Counted from the stretch's first letter, positions 41,116 to 51,545 are shown. The stretch: 64,000 bases of DNA from Lepidostoma basale (GCA_022606425.2 JAHDVF020000211.1:3534001-3598000), one strand, 5' to 3'. Numbers and translations are program-made. Notes: generated from the letters alone by a model not told the origin.

Positions 41116-41822
41116 TACTTTACCTGCATATCGTATTATTTATTCAAGTTTTGAATATAAACTAGGGATTTCAACCAGACGTAACCTTACCTAACCTAAC
41201 CCACCTACCTCCACGCAATAAAGAAAACTAGCATGGAGGGTAAGTTGACCATTATTTTTATCTACCTGATGATTTGATCTGCAATTCGGAATTGCCGATT
41301 TATAAAGTTATTTTCTTGACCGCAAGTGAGATAACCCTTGAGTTTATTTTTACTTTAACGTATTGATTGACCGCAAGTGGGACGAAAAGGTTCCGACAGC
41401 AAATGATACGACCGCAAGTGTGAAGACACAGTTACAGCTACGAAAACTTTATTTGAGATAGATTTTAAATTGGTTATAAATATAGGTACTTAGGAAATTT
41501 AAAATAACTTTGTTTTATCCACTAATTATTAAAAAACGCGACATGTAGTCGGCTAACCGAATTTGACCATAGTACCTATCGATAAATAATGACACAAAAT
41601 TTCTACACACAGTTAAGAAAATAATTGATTAAACAAACTTGAAAATTTTGAAATCCTCAAGTCGATGAAATTGGGTTAAAACATAATTAATAATCAGATT
41701 CCTCCTTTTACTCCTTTCTCCTTAAATACTTCGTCTACATTTAATCTCCCAAGCTCCCATTCCCAATCAAATGCAAATTAATCATTTATTAATTTCTATA
41801 TAAATTGTGTCTTTTCAAATGT
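41116..41822. other. Spacer with family H end at 41485-41547
   Basis: Most is unassigned. 41485-41547 (minus) matches the end of family H (AGTACCTATATTTATAACC region and CACTAATTATTAAAAAACGC on plus), which pairs with 42213-42340 in inverted orientation. Confidence 0.4.
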
Positions 41823-41975
41823 AGTTGGACGTCCCCCTGCACGCTGGACCGACGATCGGAAGAGGATTGCTGGACCTGGATGGATGGGAGCAGCAATGGA
41901 CAGGGGGCGGTGGCGTGCTTTGGGAGAGGCCTACATTCAGCACTGGATGACAGACGGCTGATGATGATGATGATG
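41823..41975 (+). mobile_element. RTE 3' end with TGA tail
   Basis: VGRPPARWTDDRKRIAGPGW, MGAAMDRGRWRALGEAYIQH and stop, then TGATGATGATGATGATGAAG tail. Nearly the same as the copy at 20370, so a related, fairly recent lineage. It lies inside the inverted family H arms. Confidence 0.85.
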
Positions 41976-42099
41976 ATGAAGAAATGTATGTTTTTTTTAA
42001 TTACAATTTTATATATATTTTTATTTATTTTTATTTTTATATTATCATCATGCATTATTATTATTTATTAGTTCTTTCTTAATGTTAAAAAATAATTAT

Positions 42100-42350
42100 A
42101 GGACTTATAACAAATAGCCCAGGTTAATTTTTAAATTTGAATTATTGTATCGAATTTTAAATGCGTTTTTATATTAGCCTTTCTTGGTTTAGTTTTTATT
42201 ATATTTTTGCACCTGAAGATGGAGGTATCCTCCGAAACATGTCGTGTTTTTTAAATATTTTTTTAATAATTAGTGGATTGAACTAAGTTATTTTCAATTT
42301 CCAAGTATATGACTATGGAATTTCACAGTGTTAATGCCTTGGCGTTCAAT
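42100..42350 (+). repeat. Family H element end with hammerhead
   Basis: Shares AAATGCGTTTTTATATTAG (42160) with 62700 (minus), and TGGAATTTCACAGTGTTAAT, GCCTTGGCGTTCAATAAG with 61428-61495 (minus). The hammerhead at 42209 lies in the middle. Confidence 0.6.
42209..42247 (+). ncRNA. Hammerhead ribozyme, family H, complete by inspection
   Basis: Stem I GCAC (42209-42212) with GTGT (42244-42247), three Watson-Crick pairs and one G-U; CTGAAGA (42213-42219); one linking T; perfect 5-bp stem II GGAGG (42221-42225) with CCTCC (42229-42233), loop TAT; GAAA (42234-42237); a two-pair stem III (A-T, C-G) closed by AT; cleavage after GTC (42241-42243). Every residue of the minimal hammerhead is present. 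This is the type I layout with minimal stem III known from Penelope-like elements and retrozymes. Activity needs a test. Confidence 0.75.
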
Positions 42351-42732
42351 AAGTTGTTATAAATAATATAGTTACTAATAAAAAATATATGACTTACACA
42401 TTTACAATCAAACGATTGACTTTAAATGTATTCAAAGCAATATATGGATGCTGTATCGGTATGAATTTTCTTCCGCCCGATCTGTCGCTGTCCGCTCGGT
42501 TGATCCTGTATAAAATCATCTGATATCCCTCCGTATCTCCGCATCCTTATTACATAGGAAGATGTCCTTTTGGCGGGAAAGTCTGAGGTTCTTGAGTCCT
42601 CAGTTCCCGTGGACCTGCGATGATATAATGCTACAAAGGATATCTCAACTTTGGGAGATGTTTATGGATGCTGAAACACGTATAACTTAAAAAAAAAGCT
42701 GAATGAATGAAGAAATAATGCTGAAATATATT

Positions 42733-42826
42733 GATGATCTTCGTGGTAGAGTATCAACATCTATGATTGCCATACCGAGGTCCCCGGTTCGATTACCGGC
42801 GAAGACAGTGTGATTCTAAACTATCT
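42733..42826 (+). mobile_element. tRNA-derived SINE (copy 5), head only
   Basis: A box TGGTAGAGTAT near 42744 and a full B box GGTTCGATTACC near 42786, spaced as in tRNA genes, followed by GGCGAAGACAGTGTGATTC, where the shared body begins, then lost. This copy shows that the family head is tRNA-derived. Confidence 0.75.
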
Positions 42827-42977
42827 ATATCTTCAAACTTATAGATATTAAATGATTCAAAAACTTTGTATTTAAGTAGTCCGTTGTTTTGGCCGAAACA
42901 CTATGATACTTCAATATTAAATTATAATAGTAAACATGATTGTTTAGTGGATTTACTTGGATTTAATTTATATAAAT

Positions 42978-43020
42978 TGTGACAAATTTGTTTCACCTTG
43001 CGAGGGCATTTTCAAACTGA
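42978..43020 (-). ncRNA. Hammerhead-like motif, family G (U3/A8 core), left arm
   Basis: Minus strand UUGAAAA, GCCCUCGCAAGGU hairpin, GAAAC, AAAUUU, GUC. Confidence 0.5.
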
Positions 43021-43401
43021 ACCTAATCGCCAAACAGTTTGTCCTTAAATTGAATTTAGAAATCTTAAGGGTGGGGGAGAAAGTATGTAATGCAAATTTT
43101 TGAGTTATTAAATAAAACAATTTGAAGGTTTTTCTTAGAATTAATGATAAGTGAGAAGTAAATTAACAACCGAATTTTTAGGAACTTTTGAGGTTCAATA
43201 CATAATAATCTTAATAATATATTGAACCTCAAAAGTTCCTAAAAATTCGGTTTAAAATTTACTTATCACTCATTTTAGTTCTAAAAAAAACCTTCAAATT
43301 GTTTTAATTATCAACTCAAAAATTTGCATTACATACTTTCTCTCCTACCATTAAGATGTCTGTATTCAATATAAGACACACTGTTTAGCGATTAGGTTGA
43401 A

Positions 43402-43442
43402 TTTGAGAATGCCTTCGCAAGGCGAAACAAATTTGTCACAAT
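43402..43442 (+). ncRNA. Hammerhead-like motif, family G (U3/A8 core), right arm
   Basis: UUGAGAA, then 5-bp stem II GCCUU with AAGGC (loop CGC), GAAAC, AAAUUU stem III, GUC, then AC. Best G copy. Confidence 0.55.
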
Positions 43443-43619
43443 TCATATAATTTATATAAATGAAATCCAAGTAAAACCACTAAAAAAATCATGTTTACTA
43501 TTTATAAAATAATAATGGAGTTTAACAAAACTAATACCTCAACCATCAATTTACTTCAATATTATTAACTGCGGAGTTAATTAATTAATTAACTGTAAAT
43601 AAAATAAAATAATTAATTA

Positions 43620-43850
43620 ACTGGAGTAAGGAGTCGAGGTAGACCGAGGAAAACATGGCATGACCAAATTAATCAAATATTAAAAGTTGGACATGTCAGA
43701 AGCCGGAAGAATCGACGTGCGTGTATGACTCGATGTATGAATGTGGAGGAAGCTAGAGAGGTGTGCCAGGATAGAGTAGTGTGGCGGTCCATTCTCTCTG
43801 CCTACCCCTGCGGGGAAACGGCGTGATGGTTTTATTTGTTGTTGTTTGTT
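43620..43850 (+). mobile_element. LINE-A2 3' end
   Basis: RSRGRPRKTWHDQINQILKV, HVRSRKNRRACMTRCMNVEE, AREVCQDRVVWRSILSAYPC then GETA-W: the cleanest view of the final 75 residues of the family. Tail TTATTTGTTGTTGTTTG. Short GRPRK and RRACMTR blocks are well conserved among copies. Confidence 0.85.
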
Positions 43851-43854
43851 ATTA

Positions 43855-43930
43855 ACTGCGAAACAGCTGTCGCGACAGTGACTACTAACAATTGTGATAT
43901 CATAAAACATTGTTATAAATTTTAAGAGTC
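43855..43930 (+). repeat. J-family end with half a hammerhead
   Basis: GCGAAACAGCTGTCGCG (43858-43874), the 3' half of the J motif, then AACAATTGTGATATCATAAAA. Upstream half replaced by the LINE-A2 tail. Confidence 0.55.
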
Positions 43931-44410
43931 AAATTTGTATTTAATCACATGGGTTCAATACAATAAACATACCGCGGGTAAATACAAAATGTTTTATAAT
44001 TTCTTAATCTATAGGTTTAAAATGTTTAACCACAAAGTGAGCACATATGAAAATTTAAAAAAAATATAAATCCGTATTTTCGTTAAGGCTATTTCTATAA
44101 TTTTTTTGCAAGGAAATTGTTGAATTTTATTGTATATATTGAATATTAATAGGAAGGTACCTATATTCATGCCCTATATACCGAAGTTGCTTCATCAGTC
44201 AGGCGTATACTAGTGTGAAATAAAATGATGTATAGGGAAGTCCACGCAGGACCGAAGAATTCTTTGATATGAGATTTTTGTTTTGACATTTCCCAGATGC
44301 CCGGGTGAGGTATTTCTTCATAAAAGAGTAGCATACAAGTTACAAGCTAACAGTGGCGACTCGTGATTTTTTTACAAACATATTGTAATAATCATACGAT
44401 TCATCCGACC
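43931..44410. other. AT-rich spacer
   Basis: A possible worn hammerhead-like patch lies at 44180-44210 (GAAGTTGCTTCATCAGTCAGG: CUGAUGA on the minus strand), without its GAAA. Nothing else supported. Confidence 0.3.
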
Positions 44411-44412
44411 TT

Positions 44413-44573
44413 CAAAATTTGGTTAATTTGGTCATGCCTAGTTTTCCTTGATCTTCCACGACTCCGTACTAAATTCACACCGTTAACGTTTATTTTCCTA
44501 TCCATTCTTCCTTAATCCATGCGTTACATTTGTCCAAACCATCGGAGTGATCCTTTTATAATTTAGTTAATTT
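44413..44573 (-). mobile_element. LINE-A2 internal fragment
   Basis: AATTTGGTCATGCCTAG, CCATCGGAGTGATCC and related blocks: the part from SLRWFG-like to WHDQI on the minus strand, no tail. Confidence 0.7.
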
Positions 44574-44589
44574 TTTTCCGAAAATAAAT

Positions 44590-44716
44590 ACATATTGAAT
44601 GTCGGCCACGTGAGGAGTTGGAGAAATTGACGTTCTTGCATGACACTATATATGAACGTTGAGGAATCGAGAGAAGTATGTTTGGAAAGAAAAATGTGGC
44701 AGTCTATTCTATCTTT
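44590..44716 (+). mobile_element. LINE-A1 fragment
   Basis: ILNVGHVRSWRN, CMTLYMNVEESREVCLERKM and WQSILS; cut at 44716 where a SINE piece begins. Frame is open for 60 codons. Confidence 0.7.
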
Positions 44717-44790
44717 CGATAGCCGAGCGAGCCAAATCGATGCAAAGGGTATAGCTATCATATTGATTCTCGTGACATGTGATAGTTTCT
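44717..44790 (-). mobile_element. tRNA-derived SINE (copy 6), 3' half
   Basis: CAAATCGATGCAAAGGG, TAGCTATCATATTGATTC and CGTGACATGTGATAG are the reverse complement of the SINE body. No tail. Confidence 0.6.
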
Positions 44791-44840
44791 CCAGTCTGTC
44801 GATGCCAGCTAGCCTGGCGTAACCGGTCGCTGTCGAAATG
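44791..44840 (+). ncRNA. Hammerhead-like motif, family P
   Basis: CUGUCGA, stem II GCCAG with CUGGC, GUAA in place of GAAA, CCGG, UC, GCUGUCG. A6 is U as in 10606; A13 or A14 is also changed. Confidence 0.4.
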
Positions 44841-44879
44841 AAGACAAAAGTGGAAGTAGTTAAAAAACATCGTTTGATT

Positions 44880-45310
44880 TAATTATCTTCTTCTTTCTGT
44901 TTCCTGTCAGGTCTCCCTAACGTTGACTATCACCAATTGATGACCTGGGGGGAAAATATCCAATGTGGTATCCCCTTGCCTTCTCTGGAGGCCTGTCGGG
45001 TTTACCTTCCCTTAGCTGGGTTAACTGGACAGTTTTATGGCGCTGAAAGCTCGTCATTCGTCCTCTCTCTATCTGCTAGAGCACTAAGTAATATGTGCTA
45101 CATTACCCGGGGTTCGCGGGGTCTTTAAAAGACCTCTCGTGGACGCTAGAAAGTTGGACTTGATATTGGTGTTGCTGTTGTAAATGTAGCATGGCGCCTT
45201 ACGACATTTTGTAGAGGCATGCTTTCCAGCAAAACATACCCCATCGTAGCCCTTCTACCCTTTTGAACCTCTTTTGAATTTAATTATCAGTTAATATTTT
45301 TATTATTATT
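44880..45310. other. Possible LINE-C end and GC-richer segment
   Basis: 44881-44935 has TCTTCTTTCTG, TCAGGTCTCCCTAACGTTG and ATCACC, close to the 3' end of LINE-C on the minus strand (compare 54950). 44936-45300 is GC-richer and unassigned. Confidence 0.4.
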
Positions 45311-46200
45311 TTACTAGTTAATTCTTGGGCGATTTCGGAGCGCCCCTGCGCTACACGAGATGCGGAATACCGGGAATACATGCTCCCTACACGGCCAATT
45401 AGTTCCCGGAATCCGGCATTCGCGAGACAGATTATTTCTTTATTGAAATATTACATGAGAGCCGAACGAAAACGGGGTAAGTCTTGCCCTTAAAAGGGTT
45501 TTCCTATATTATCACGTGATTTTTTTGAAATTTAATAAACAATTTTAAAAATTCTACTACCTTATTCAGATTTCTGAAAAACATGATTTAAAACTTAATA
45601 TAACAACTTCTCAACTGTTGATTTTCCTGGTGCAGAGTCCGAATAATATTCATCAAGCCAGGTCTTGGCTTCAACAGTATTTTTTTTTTTGCCAAAAAGC
45701 AATGCTTCATTAACACACGAAGTTATTTTTTTAATTTTTTTTTCACAATTACAAAAGTAGTTTCACTCAAAATGCTATATCTAACGAACCAATTGTCCGA
45801 CAGCTGTAAAATTTATACACGTATCTTTTCAATGTTAATACTAATTAAAAATCTTTGAACGAACTTAAAAGCCTATGAACTTTTCAGCCCAACTGTTACA
45901 TTAGTCTTTCTTTATAACGATTCTCCATGTAACGATAATCCCTCTACAACGATGAAATGAAAGGGGGTTGTTTGATTTTGGTAGTATTTGTTCTATTAAT
46001 TATTTCTCTATACCGATATTGTTTTTTCTTTATATATTATAATATTTTATATAGAAAAAAGCACTGTTTATTTTACTTTTAATCATAAATGAAAAAAAAA
46101 CAATGTTTTAATTAATAAAAAAAACATTTTAGAATTCCACAGTACCTACCTCCTTAAGTTTATCTAAAATTAATATTTTCAACTGCTTAATTTGGAACAC
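45311..46200. other. GC-richer island then AT-rich spacer
   Basis: 45320-45500 has balanced composition with no family match; 45500-46200 is AT-rich. No gene or RNA called. Confidence 0.35.
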
Positions 46201-46470
46201 TGTTATAAAACCACATTTTAACTGTTAAAATATTAAACGCTGATTGTGGAATTATTGGGATGTTTCGTTGAAAAAAATATGAACTGTTTTTTCAACTGAA
46301 AAAAAATATTGTAAAACCTGACGATGTCAACATAGGTTGACGAAACAACTGCCAGTAATAAAGAAAAGAAAATAAAAATTGTGATACCATTAACAGCGTT
46401 TTATATTTTAAAAGTTAATAATGTTGAAGTATCTTCGTGTTTGGGTCAAAACAATGGACTATTTGATTAA
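46200..46470. repeat. J-family element
   Basis: Worn left partner near 46261 (TGTTTCGTTGA), hammerhead at 46312, then TTTAAAAGTTAATAATGTTG and TCGTGTTTGGGTCAAAACAA, a changed form of the J terminal block. Confidence 0.55.
46312..46356 (+). ncRNA. Hammerhead-like motif, family J, cleavage site changed
   Basis: CTGACGA (46318-46324), perfect stem II GTCAAC with GTTGAC, GAAA (46342-46345), then CAACTGCC: the GUC triplet is GCC, so it should not cleave. Confidence 0.55.
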
Positions 46471-46544
46471 AACCACAATTTATAATTAATACTGTATAAT
46501 TTCTAACTCATATTCTATTCTTTTGTATAAATTATCGTAACACT

Positions 46545-46790
46545 CACGATCGCACTGGTAATTGATTTATTAGTCCTTTCTCTTCTCTGGTTTCAATTCT
46601 GGGGATTGGTAGCGAAGATCTACATTTCGTTTTCCACTCTGTTTGATCCTACGCAGCCCTCTTCAGCTCCGCGTATGATGTGCAGCACATGTCCTCACAA
46701 AATTGTTACAGGAATTCTCGTCCAGGGCATCCTCTGGATATCGTTTCCTCATTCATCTCCTTTAATACAGTGTGAAAGAGGTTTTTATGA
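46545..46790. other. Unassigned mixed segment
   Basis: Composition and layout (minus strand GYPEDALDENSCNNF) look like a decayed retroelement C-terminus, but I cannot place a family. Confidence 0.25.
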
Positions 46791-46800
46791 CGTATTATCA

Positions 46801-47285
46801 AATCAAATCAAATCAGTTTATTTTTTTCAAAAGATATTACAAACAACAATTATAGTTCAAGGCATCTATTGAGAACTGGTAAAACATAAACAATAAATAA
46901 TACCAGGAACGCATGAGAGATGGTTCGACATTAGGAATACAAGATACTATAAAAAGTCAAGAGTATTTGTCTTCTAAACGTACTTTCACGAATATGAAAG
47001 ACGTCGATATCCGAAGCGATCATGTTCAGCAGTTTGATTGCTCACCCCACCGGCATCACCAGAGGCAGGTTAGTTCTGTATGCTGAGAGATAAAATAGTC
47101 TGTGCTGACGCTTTCGAAGATAACCATCTGAAATATAAAGATGGATAGCCTCCAAGATAACGGAGTTCTCAAAGAATCCCCTGATAAGTCTGAATAAATG
47201 GGTAAGGGTGCACCCATCTCTTCTTATCTGCAAACTGTTGGTCCCCAGCCTTATATGGCCTATCCATCTGGTCTGCCTCTCTGAG
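46801..47285 (-). mobile_element. LINE-K, longest copy
   Basis: Minus strand from about 47285: RRDGCTLTHLFRLIRGFFEN, SVILEAIHLYISDGYL, RKRQHRLFYLSAYRTNLPLV, then after a frame break ERSIKLLNMIASDIDVFHIR and ESTFRRQ. The 3' UTR follows, with GGTATTATTTATTG and the TGATTTGATTTGATT tail at 46801-46815 (plus strand: AATCAAATCAAATCAG). I read this as the last third of a non-LTR ORF2; the clade is not determined. Confidence 0.65.
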
Positions 47286-47289
47286 ATTG

Positions 47290-47385
47290 TCTCTGAGAAA
47301 CTAGAGACGTGTCAGGATCGAGAAGTGTAGCGGTCCATTCTGCCTGCCCCTTCAAAGAAACGGCGTGATGGTTTATTGTTGTTAT
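47290..47385 (+). mobile_element. LINE-A2 extreme 3' end
   Basis: AAACTAGAGACGTGTCAGG, GCGGTCCATTCTGCCTG, AAGAAACGGCGTGATGG and a TTATTGTTGTT tail. Confidence 0.75.
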
Positions 47386-47451
47386 AAGTTTAAAATGTCT
47401 AACCACAAGCGAGTAGGTACTTCATTTGAAAAAAAAAGACAAACAAACAAA

Positions 47452-47822
47452 CAAACCATCACGCCGTTTCTCCGTAGGGGTAGGCAGAGAGAATGGACCG
47501 CCACACTACTCTATCCTGGCAAACCTCTCTAGCTTCCTTCCACATTTATACGAGTCATACACGCACGTCGATTCCTCCGACTTCTAACATGACCAACCTT
47601 TAAAATTTGATTAATTTGGTCGTGCCATGTTTTCCTCGACTTCGTACCCCATTTACATCATTAACGTATACTTTCTTAACCATTCTTTCTCCATCCATGC
47701 GTTCCATATGTCCGAACCAACGCAGCGATCCTTTCATAATTTTGTTCATAATACCTTCTTCCGCTCTACATTCCTTTCTTATATCAGCATTTGAGATTCT
47801 GTCGTATATCTTTCTATTTTAT
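47452..47822 (-). mobile_element. LINE-A2 3' part
   Basis: Tail AACAAACAAACAAACC, CATCACGCCGTTTCTCCG, then back to RRxYDRISNADIRKECRAEE on the minus strand (ends at 47820). Open over most of its length in alternating frames. Confidence 0.85.
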
Positions 47823-47829
47823 ATTTAAA

Positions 47830-48425
47830 AATATATATTTTTAAAATATGAAATTGCGTTCCTTTAGTAGTACCATAATATGATTGTCATGTGAGCGTGT
47901 GTAATGGCTCGTTAATTATTAAATTTAATACGAATGTAACTAATCCCCCTACACTCGTGCGTTTCGATCACAACATGGCCCCCGTCTTCGGGCCTTTGTG
48001 TCCTTGCAGCACCCGCTCCGCTTTATAAATTCGATTTTCTACGCGAATTCATTTGATGCTCCGCCATAAAAGGCCGGCATTTCGTCCGGGAACCAATTTC
48101 GTATTATGACGAAGACATACGCCGGCGGTTTATATGGTAGCTACTCCCGTCGGGCAGCCCTAGAGTATGACGGATAATGGCCGTATTAAAGGCAGCCAGT
48201 TAAATATCGCGGCTTTAAAGATCTGTAGCAGGTAGGTACCTATCAATTTTAGAATATAATACAAGCGGCGGTTTCGAATAGCACCGTTTCGTCCAGGTAT
48301 TCAAATTATCTTGTATCTGGGAGCGGGTGGGGGTAATCGTGATCTAATTGGACTCTCGCTTAAATCTTATCACCACCGCTTCGTAGTTAAATTATTCTAT
48401 TGGAAGGGCATTATAAATCAAACAT
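47830..48425. other. GC-richer single-copy island
   Basis: 47900-48330 has balanced composition, with CCCGTCTTCGGGCC and GGCAGCC-type blocks, no repeats found elsewhere in the window and no supported frame. Confidence 0.35.
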
Positions 48426-48427
48426 AA

Positions 48428-48945
48428 CTAACTAACTAACCATCACGCCATTTCCCCGGAGGGGTAGGCAGAGAGTATGGATCACTACAATGCTCTGTCC
48501 TAGCATACCTTTCGGGATTCCTCTACATTCATACATTTTATCATGCACGCACGTCGATTATTCCGACTTCGAATGTGGCCGCCTTTTAGTAATTGATTAA
48601 TTTGGTCATGCCATGTTTTCCTCGGTCGTCCTCGGCTTCTTTTCCCACTCACGCTGCTTGTGTACAACTTTTTAACCATTCTACTCTCATTCATTCGTTC
48701 CATATGTCCAAACCATCTCAGGGATCCTTTTTTAATTTTATCCATGATGCAGTCATCTGTCTTGCATTTCCTTCTTATTTCATCGTTCGGTATCGCTATC
48801 ATACAACGTTTTCCCGCACATTCTTCTTAGTGATCTAATTTCTAAGGCGTTTATCCTGCTTTCATCCTTCTTTTGCCAGCTCCAAGCTTCACTTCCATAC
48901 ATGAGAGTTGGCACTAGTACTTTTTTGTATACTGCCATCTTCAAA
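48428..48945 (-). mobile_element. LINE-A3 3' part
   Basis: Minus strand: VLVPTLMYGSEAWSWQKKDE, a break, IPNDEIRRKCKTDDCIMDKI, KKGSLRWFGHMERMNESRMV, SVSGKRSRGRPRKTWHDQIN, QLLKGGHIRSRNNRRACMIK and CMNVEESRKVC. The 3' end CCATCACGCCATTTCC and AACTAACTAACTAACC tail at 48428-48445. About 100 codons are open without a break, so this is one of the younger A3 copies. Confidence 0.85.
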
Positions 48946-48967
48946 CATTTTAATATAATATTTTAAG

Positions 48968-49320
48968 TGCCATCTTCTTCTTCTCTGGCGTTACAACCCA
49001 CTGTGAGTCTTAGCTTCTTCCAAAAAACTTCTCCATCCCGTCCTGTCTCTGGTCATCTTGCTGCTCCAGGACACGACAGTCAGCCACGGCACCATCCAAC
49101 CATCGCAATCTTGGCCTGCTGACGCTTCTTCGTCATACTTCGCTGAGCTCCAGATCCTCCATTCGGTGGAAGAGCCCTAGCCAGCGTAGTCTGTTAATCT
49201 TTATAAACTTGACCATCCTGGCGTCCTGGTATAGATCATAGATCTCTGTGTTGAATCTCCTTCTCCACGTCTGCCTATCCTATATGGGTCTAGGATTCTG
49301 CGGAAGATTTGATTTTCTTT
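48968..49320 (-). mobile_element. LINE-N RT C-terminus with GAA tail
   Basis: Minus strand: RQTWRRRFNTEIYDLYQDAR, MVKFIKINRLRWLGLFHRME, SRPRLRWLDGAVADCRVLEQ, MEKFFGRS, then stop and a GAA tail (CTTCTTCTTC at 48970). RLRWLGHxxRM and the RLRWLDG block place it with 10063. Small frame breaks. Confidence 0.75.
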
Positions 49321-49409
49321 GAGTACCATCACATGCACCAATATAAAAATCAAATTATAATTAAATAAATCGATATTTTTTAGTAACTACTTCTATTTAT
49401 TGTCTTTAT

Positions 49410-49898
49410 GTATGTATGGACCCTTATGTATGGAAGCGAAGCATGGAACTGGCAGAAGAAGGATGAAAGTAGAATAAATGCAGTAGAAATGAGATCTCTT
49501 AGACGAATGTGTGGATACTCTGTGTATGATAGAGTGTCGAATGAAAATATAAGAAGTGAATGCGGTGCGAATGATGGTGTCATGAACAAAATAATGAAAG
49601 GATCATTAAGATGGTTTGGACATATGGAAAGATTGAATGAATAAATAATGGTAAAAAATTATTTGTCAATGATGTAAATGGAATCAGAAATAGAAGAAGA
49701 CTGTGGCACGATCAAATAAATCAATTAATGAATGTCGGCCATGTGACGAGTCAGAGAAATCGACGCGCGTGCATGACACGATGTATGAATGTTGAGGAAG
49801 CTAGAGAAATATGTCAGGAAAGAAAAGTGTGGCAGTCCATTCTTTCTGCCTACCCCTTCGGGGAGACGGCGTGATGGTTAGTTAGTTAGTTAGTTATT
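49410..49898 (+). mobile_element. LINE-A1, well-preserved 3' end with GTTA tail
   Basis: TLMYGSEAWNWQKKDESRIN, AVEMRSLRRMCGYSVYDRVS, NENIRSECGANDGVMNKIMK, GSLRWFGHMERLNE then stop, then NRRACMTRCMNVEEARE and the full CCTTCGGGGAGACGGCGTGA end with GTTAGTTAGTTAGTTA. Nearly identical to 56606-56948 and 50962-51158 over shared parts, pointing to recent A1 activity. Confidence 0.9.
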
Positions 49899-49905
49899 TC
49901 GAATA

Positions 49906-49948
49906 CGACCGGTTACGCCAGGCTAGCTAGCATCAACAGACTGGTGTG
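49906..49948 (-). ncRNA. Hammerhead-like motif, family P
   Basis: Minus strand CUGUUGA, GCUAG..CUGGC stem, GUAA, CCGG, UC. Two core changes. It directly follows a LINE-A1 tail. Confidence 0.4.
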
Positions 49949-50096
49949 ATTGTTATAAACGTATGCCTTTATACTCGTATATACAGATCAGGGGTAGTAC
50001 CTAAGCAAGATACCATACAAAAATGATATCAAAATTATTATGTATTGTATTTTGTTTACTACCTGCAAATATGTCAATAAATGAAAAAAGTTAATA

Positions 50097-50408
50097 AAAA
50101 ACATCACAACGTCTCCCGGAAGGAGTAGGCAGAAACTTCTCTCGCTTCCTCAAAATTTATACATCGTGTTATATTCAAGCACGTCGATTTCTCCGACGTG
50201 GTCGACATTCAATATTTGATTTATTTGATCGTGCCAAGTTTTCCTCTATTTCTAATTCCATTTAGATCGTTAATATTTACTTTCTTTACCATTCTTCATT
50301 AATTCTTTCCATGTGTCCAAACTATCTTAACAGTCATTTGATTATTTTGTTCATAACACTTTCATTCGCACAGCATTCACATATAATATTTTCATTCGAC
50401 ATAGTTTA
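50097..50408 (-). mobile_element. LINE-A1 3' part
   Basis: CATCACAACGTCTCCCGG, CAAGCACGTCGATTTCTC, GATTATTTTGTTCATAAC, ending in a SNENI-like block at 50400. Two internal deletions. Confidence 0.75.
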
Positions 50409-50479
50409 ATCATGCATTAATACTACAATAATATTGGTACATAGGTATGTAATATTTTATTTAAATAATAATACGAAAG

Positions 50480-50900
50480 ATATATAAACAAATGACTAAT
50501 TTATGAATGACGTAGTCGGTGAATTTCCTTGGAAAATGTCCAACTTTATTGCCGGCGCAAATATGGAAAGACTTTCGATGCGTAAAAAATCCATATACGA
50601 TCGCTCGGGGTTATAAAATATATCATTTGGTATGGACTGCGTTAAATATTAACCCCACTAACATAAAAATTTATGAGGGGTGGACAGTTTGCTTCGAGCC
50701 AATATCGGCTCAATGTCCTGTATAATCCGGGTTATAGGTATCACTATCGACTGCGGGGGTTGCTAAGGACGGGGGAGGGATTTAAGTAGAAATTAGGGGC
50801 GAAATTAGGGGGTGGGGGATAGGAGGCGGGGGTGTGGCCAGTAGCAGGTAATACATGGAGGTGTGCACTTTTTTTTAATCTATCTATTATTATGATATTT
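50480..50900. other. GC-richer single-copy island
   Basis: Unique-looking; the 68-codon plus frame at 50519-50725 (FLGKCPTLLPAQIWKDF) has no recognised domain. GGGGG runs at 50750-50840. Confidence 0.3.
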
Positions 50901-50961
50901 TTTTCTATTTTTAAATGTATATAAGCTTATCCAATAAAATTCAAGAATTATTATGATAATT

Positions 50962-51158
50962 GTTGTGTGGCAGTGCACAATGGTGTTCTTGTACCGACCC
51001 TTATGCATGAAAGCGATGCACGGAACTGGCAAAATAAGGATGAAAGTAGAATAAATGCAGTAGAAATGAGATCTCTTAGACGAATGTGTGGATACTCTGT
51101 GTATAATAGAGTGTCGAATGAAAATATAAGAAGTGAATGCGGTGCGAATAAAAGTGTC
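50962..51158 (+). mobile_element. LINE-A1 internal fragment
   Basis: MAVHNGVLVPTLMHESDARN, EMRSLRRMCGYSVYNRVSNE, RSECGANKSV; then cut. It shares GAACTGGCAAAATAAGG-type runs with 49410. Confidence 0.8.
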
Positions 51159-51429
51159 TTGCTTATTTTATTTTTAATATTTAGGTATTAATTTAAAATA
51201 TCTACCCTAAAAGTGAATAATTTTTATAAATATTTATAAATTCTTTTCTATTAATAAAAAGTATTTTTATTAAAGTTCAATAATGTATTGTGACATGGTT
51301 CACCTTATTAGGGATTTATAATTATCTGGATAAGATAAAACGTGTCATTCATTAAAAAATACATCCAAACAATTTTATGGCTCAAAATACAATTTACATA
51401 AATTTTCAAGAAACAATAAATTTATTTAC

Positions 51430-51545
51430 GAATGTGTGAATGTAGAAGAGGCGCGAGGGTTATGTCAGGATAGAACAATGTGGCGATGCATCCTCTCTGT
51501 CTACACCTCCGGGGAAACGACCTGATGGTTAGCTAGTTAGTTAAT
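51430..51545 (+). mobile_element. LINE-A3 extreme 3' end
   Basis: GAATGTGTGAATGTAGAAG, GCGCGAGGGTTATGTCAGG, CCTCCGGGGAAACGACCTG, GATGGTTAGCTAGTTAG. Preceded by an F-like CAAGAAACAATAAA block (51408). Confidence 0.75.

Larger units (their letters stand above)
42895..43525. repeat. G-family near-perfect palindrome of about 630 bp
   Basis: Two arms of about 300 bp mirror around 43210 with a spacer of under 20 bases. Central arms AACTTTTGAGGTTCAATA (43183-43200) and TATTGAACCTCAAAAGTT (43219-43236) are exact complements. Each arm has the G hammerhead-like motif (42978-43020 minus; 43402-43442 plus), the AATCGC(C/T)(A)AACAG block and TTTACTTGGATTTAATTTAT. The right arm has an extra AACTCCATTATTATTTTA segment. 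Non-coding. Confidence 0.8.
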
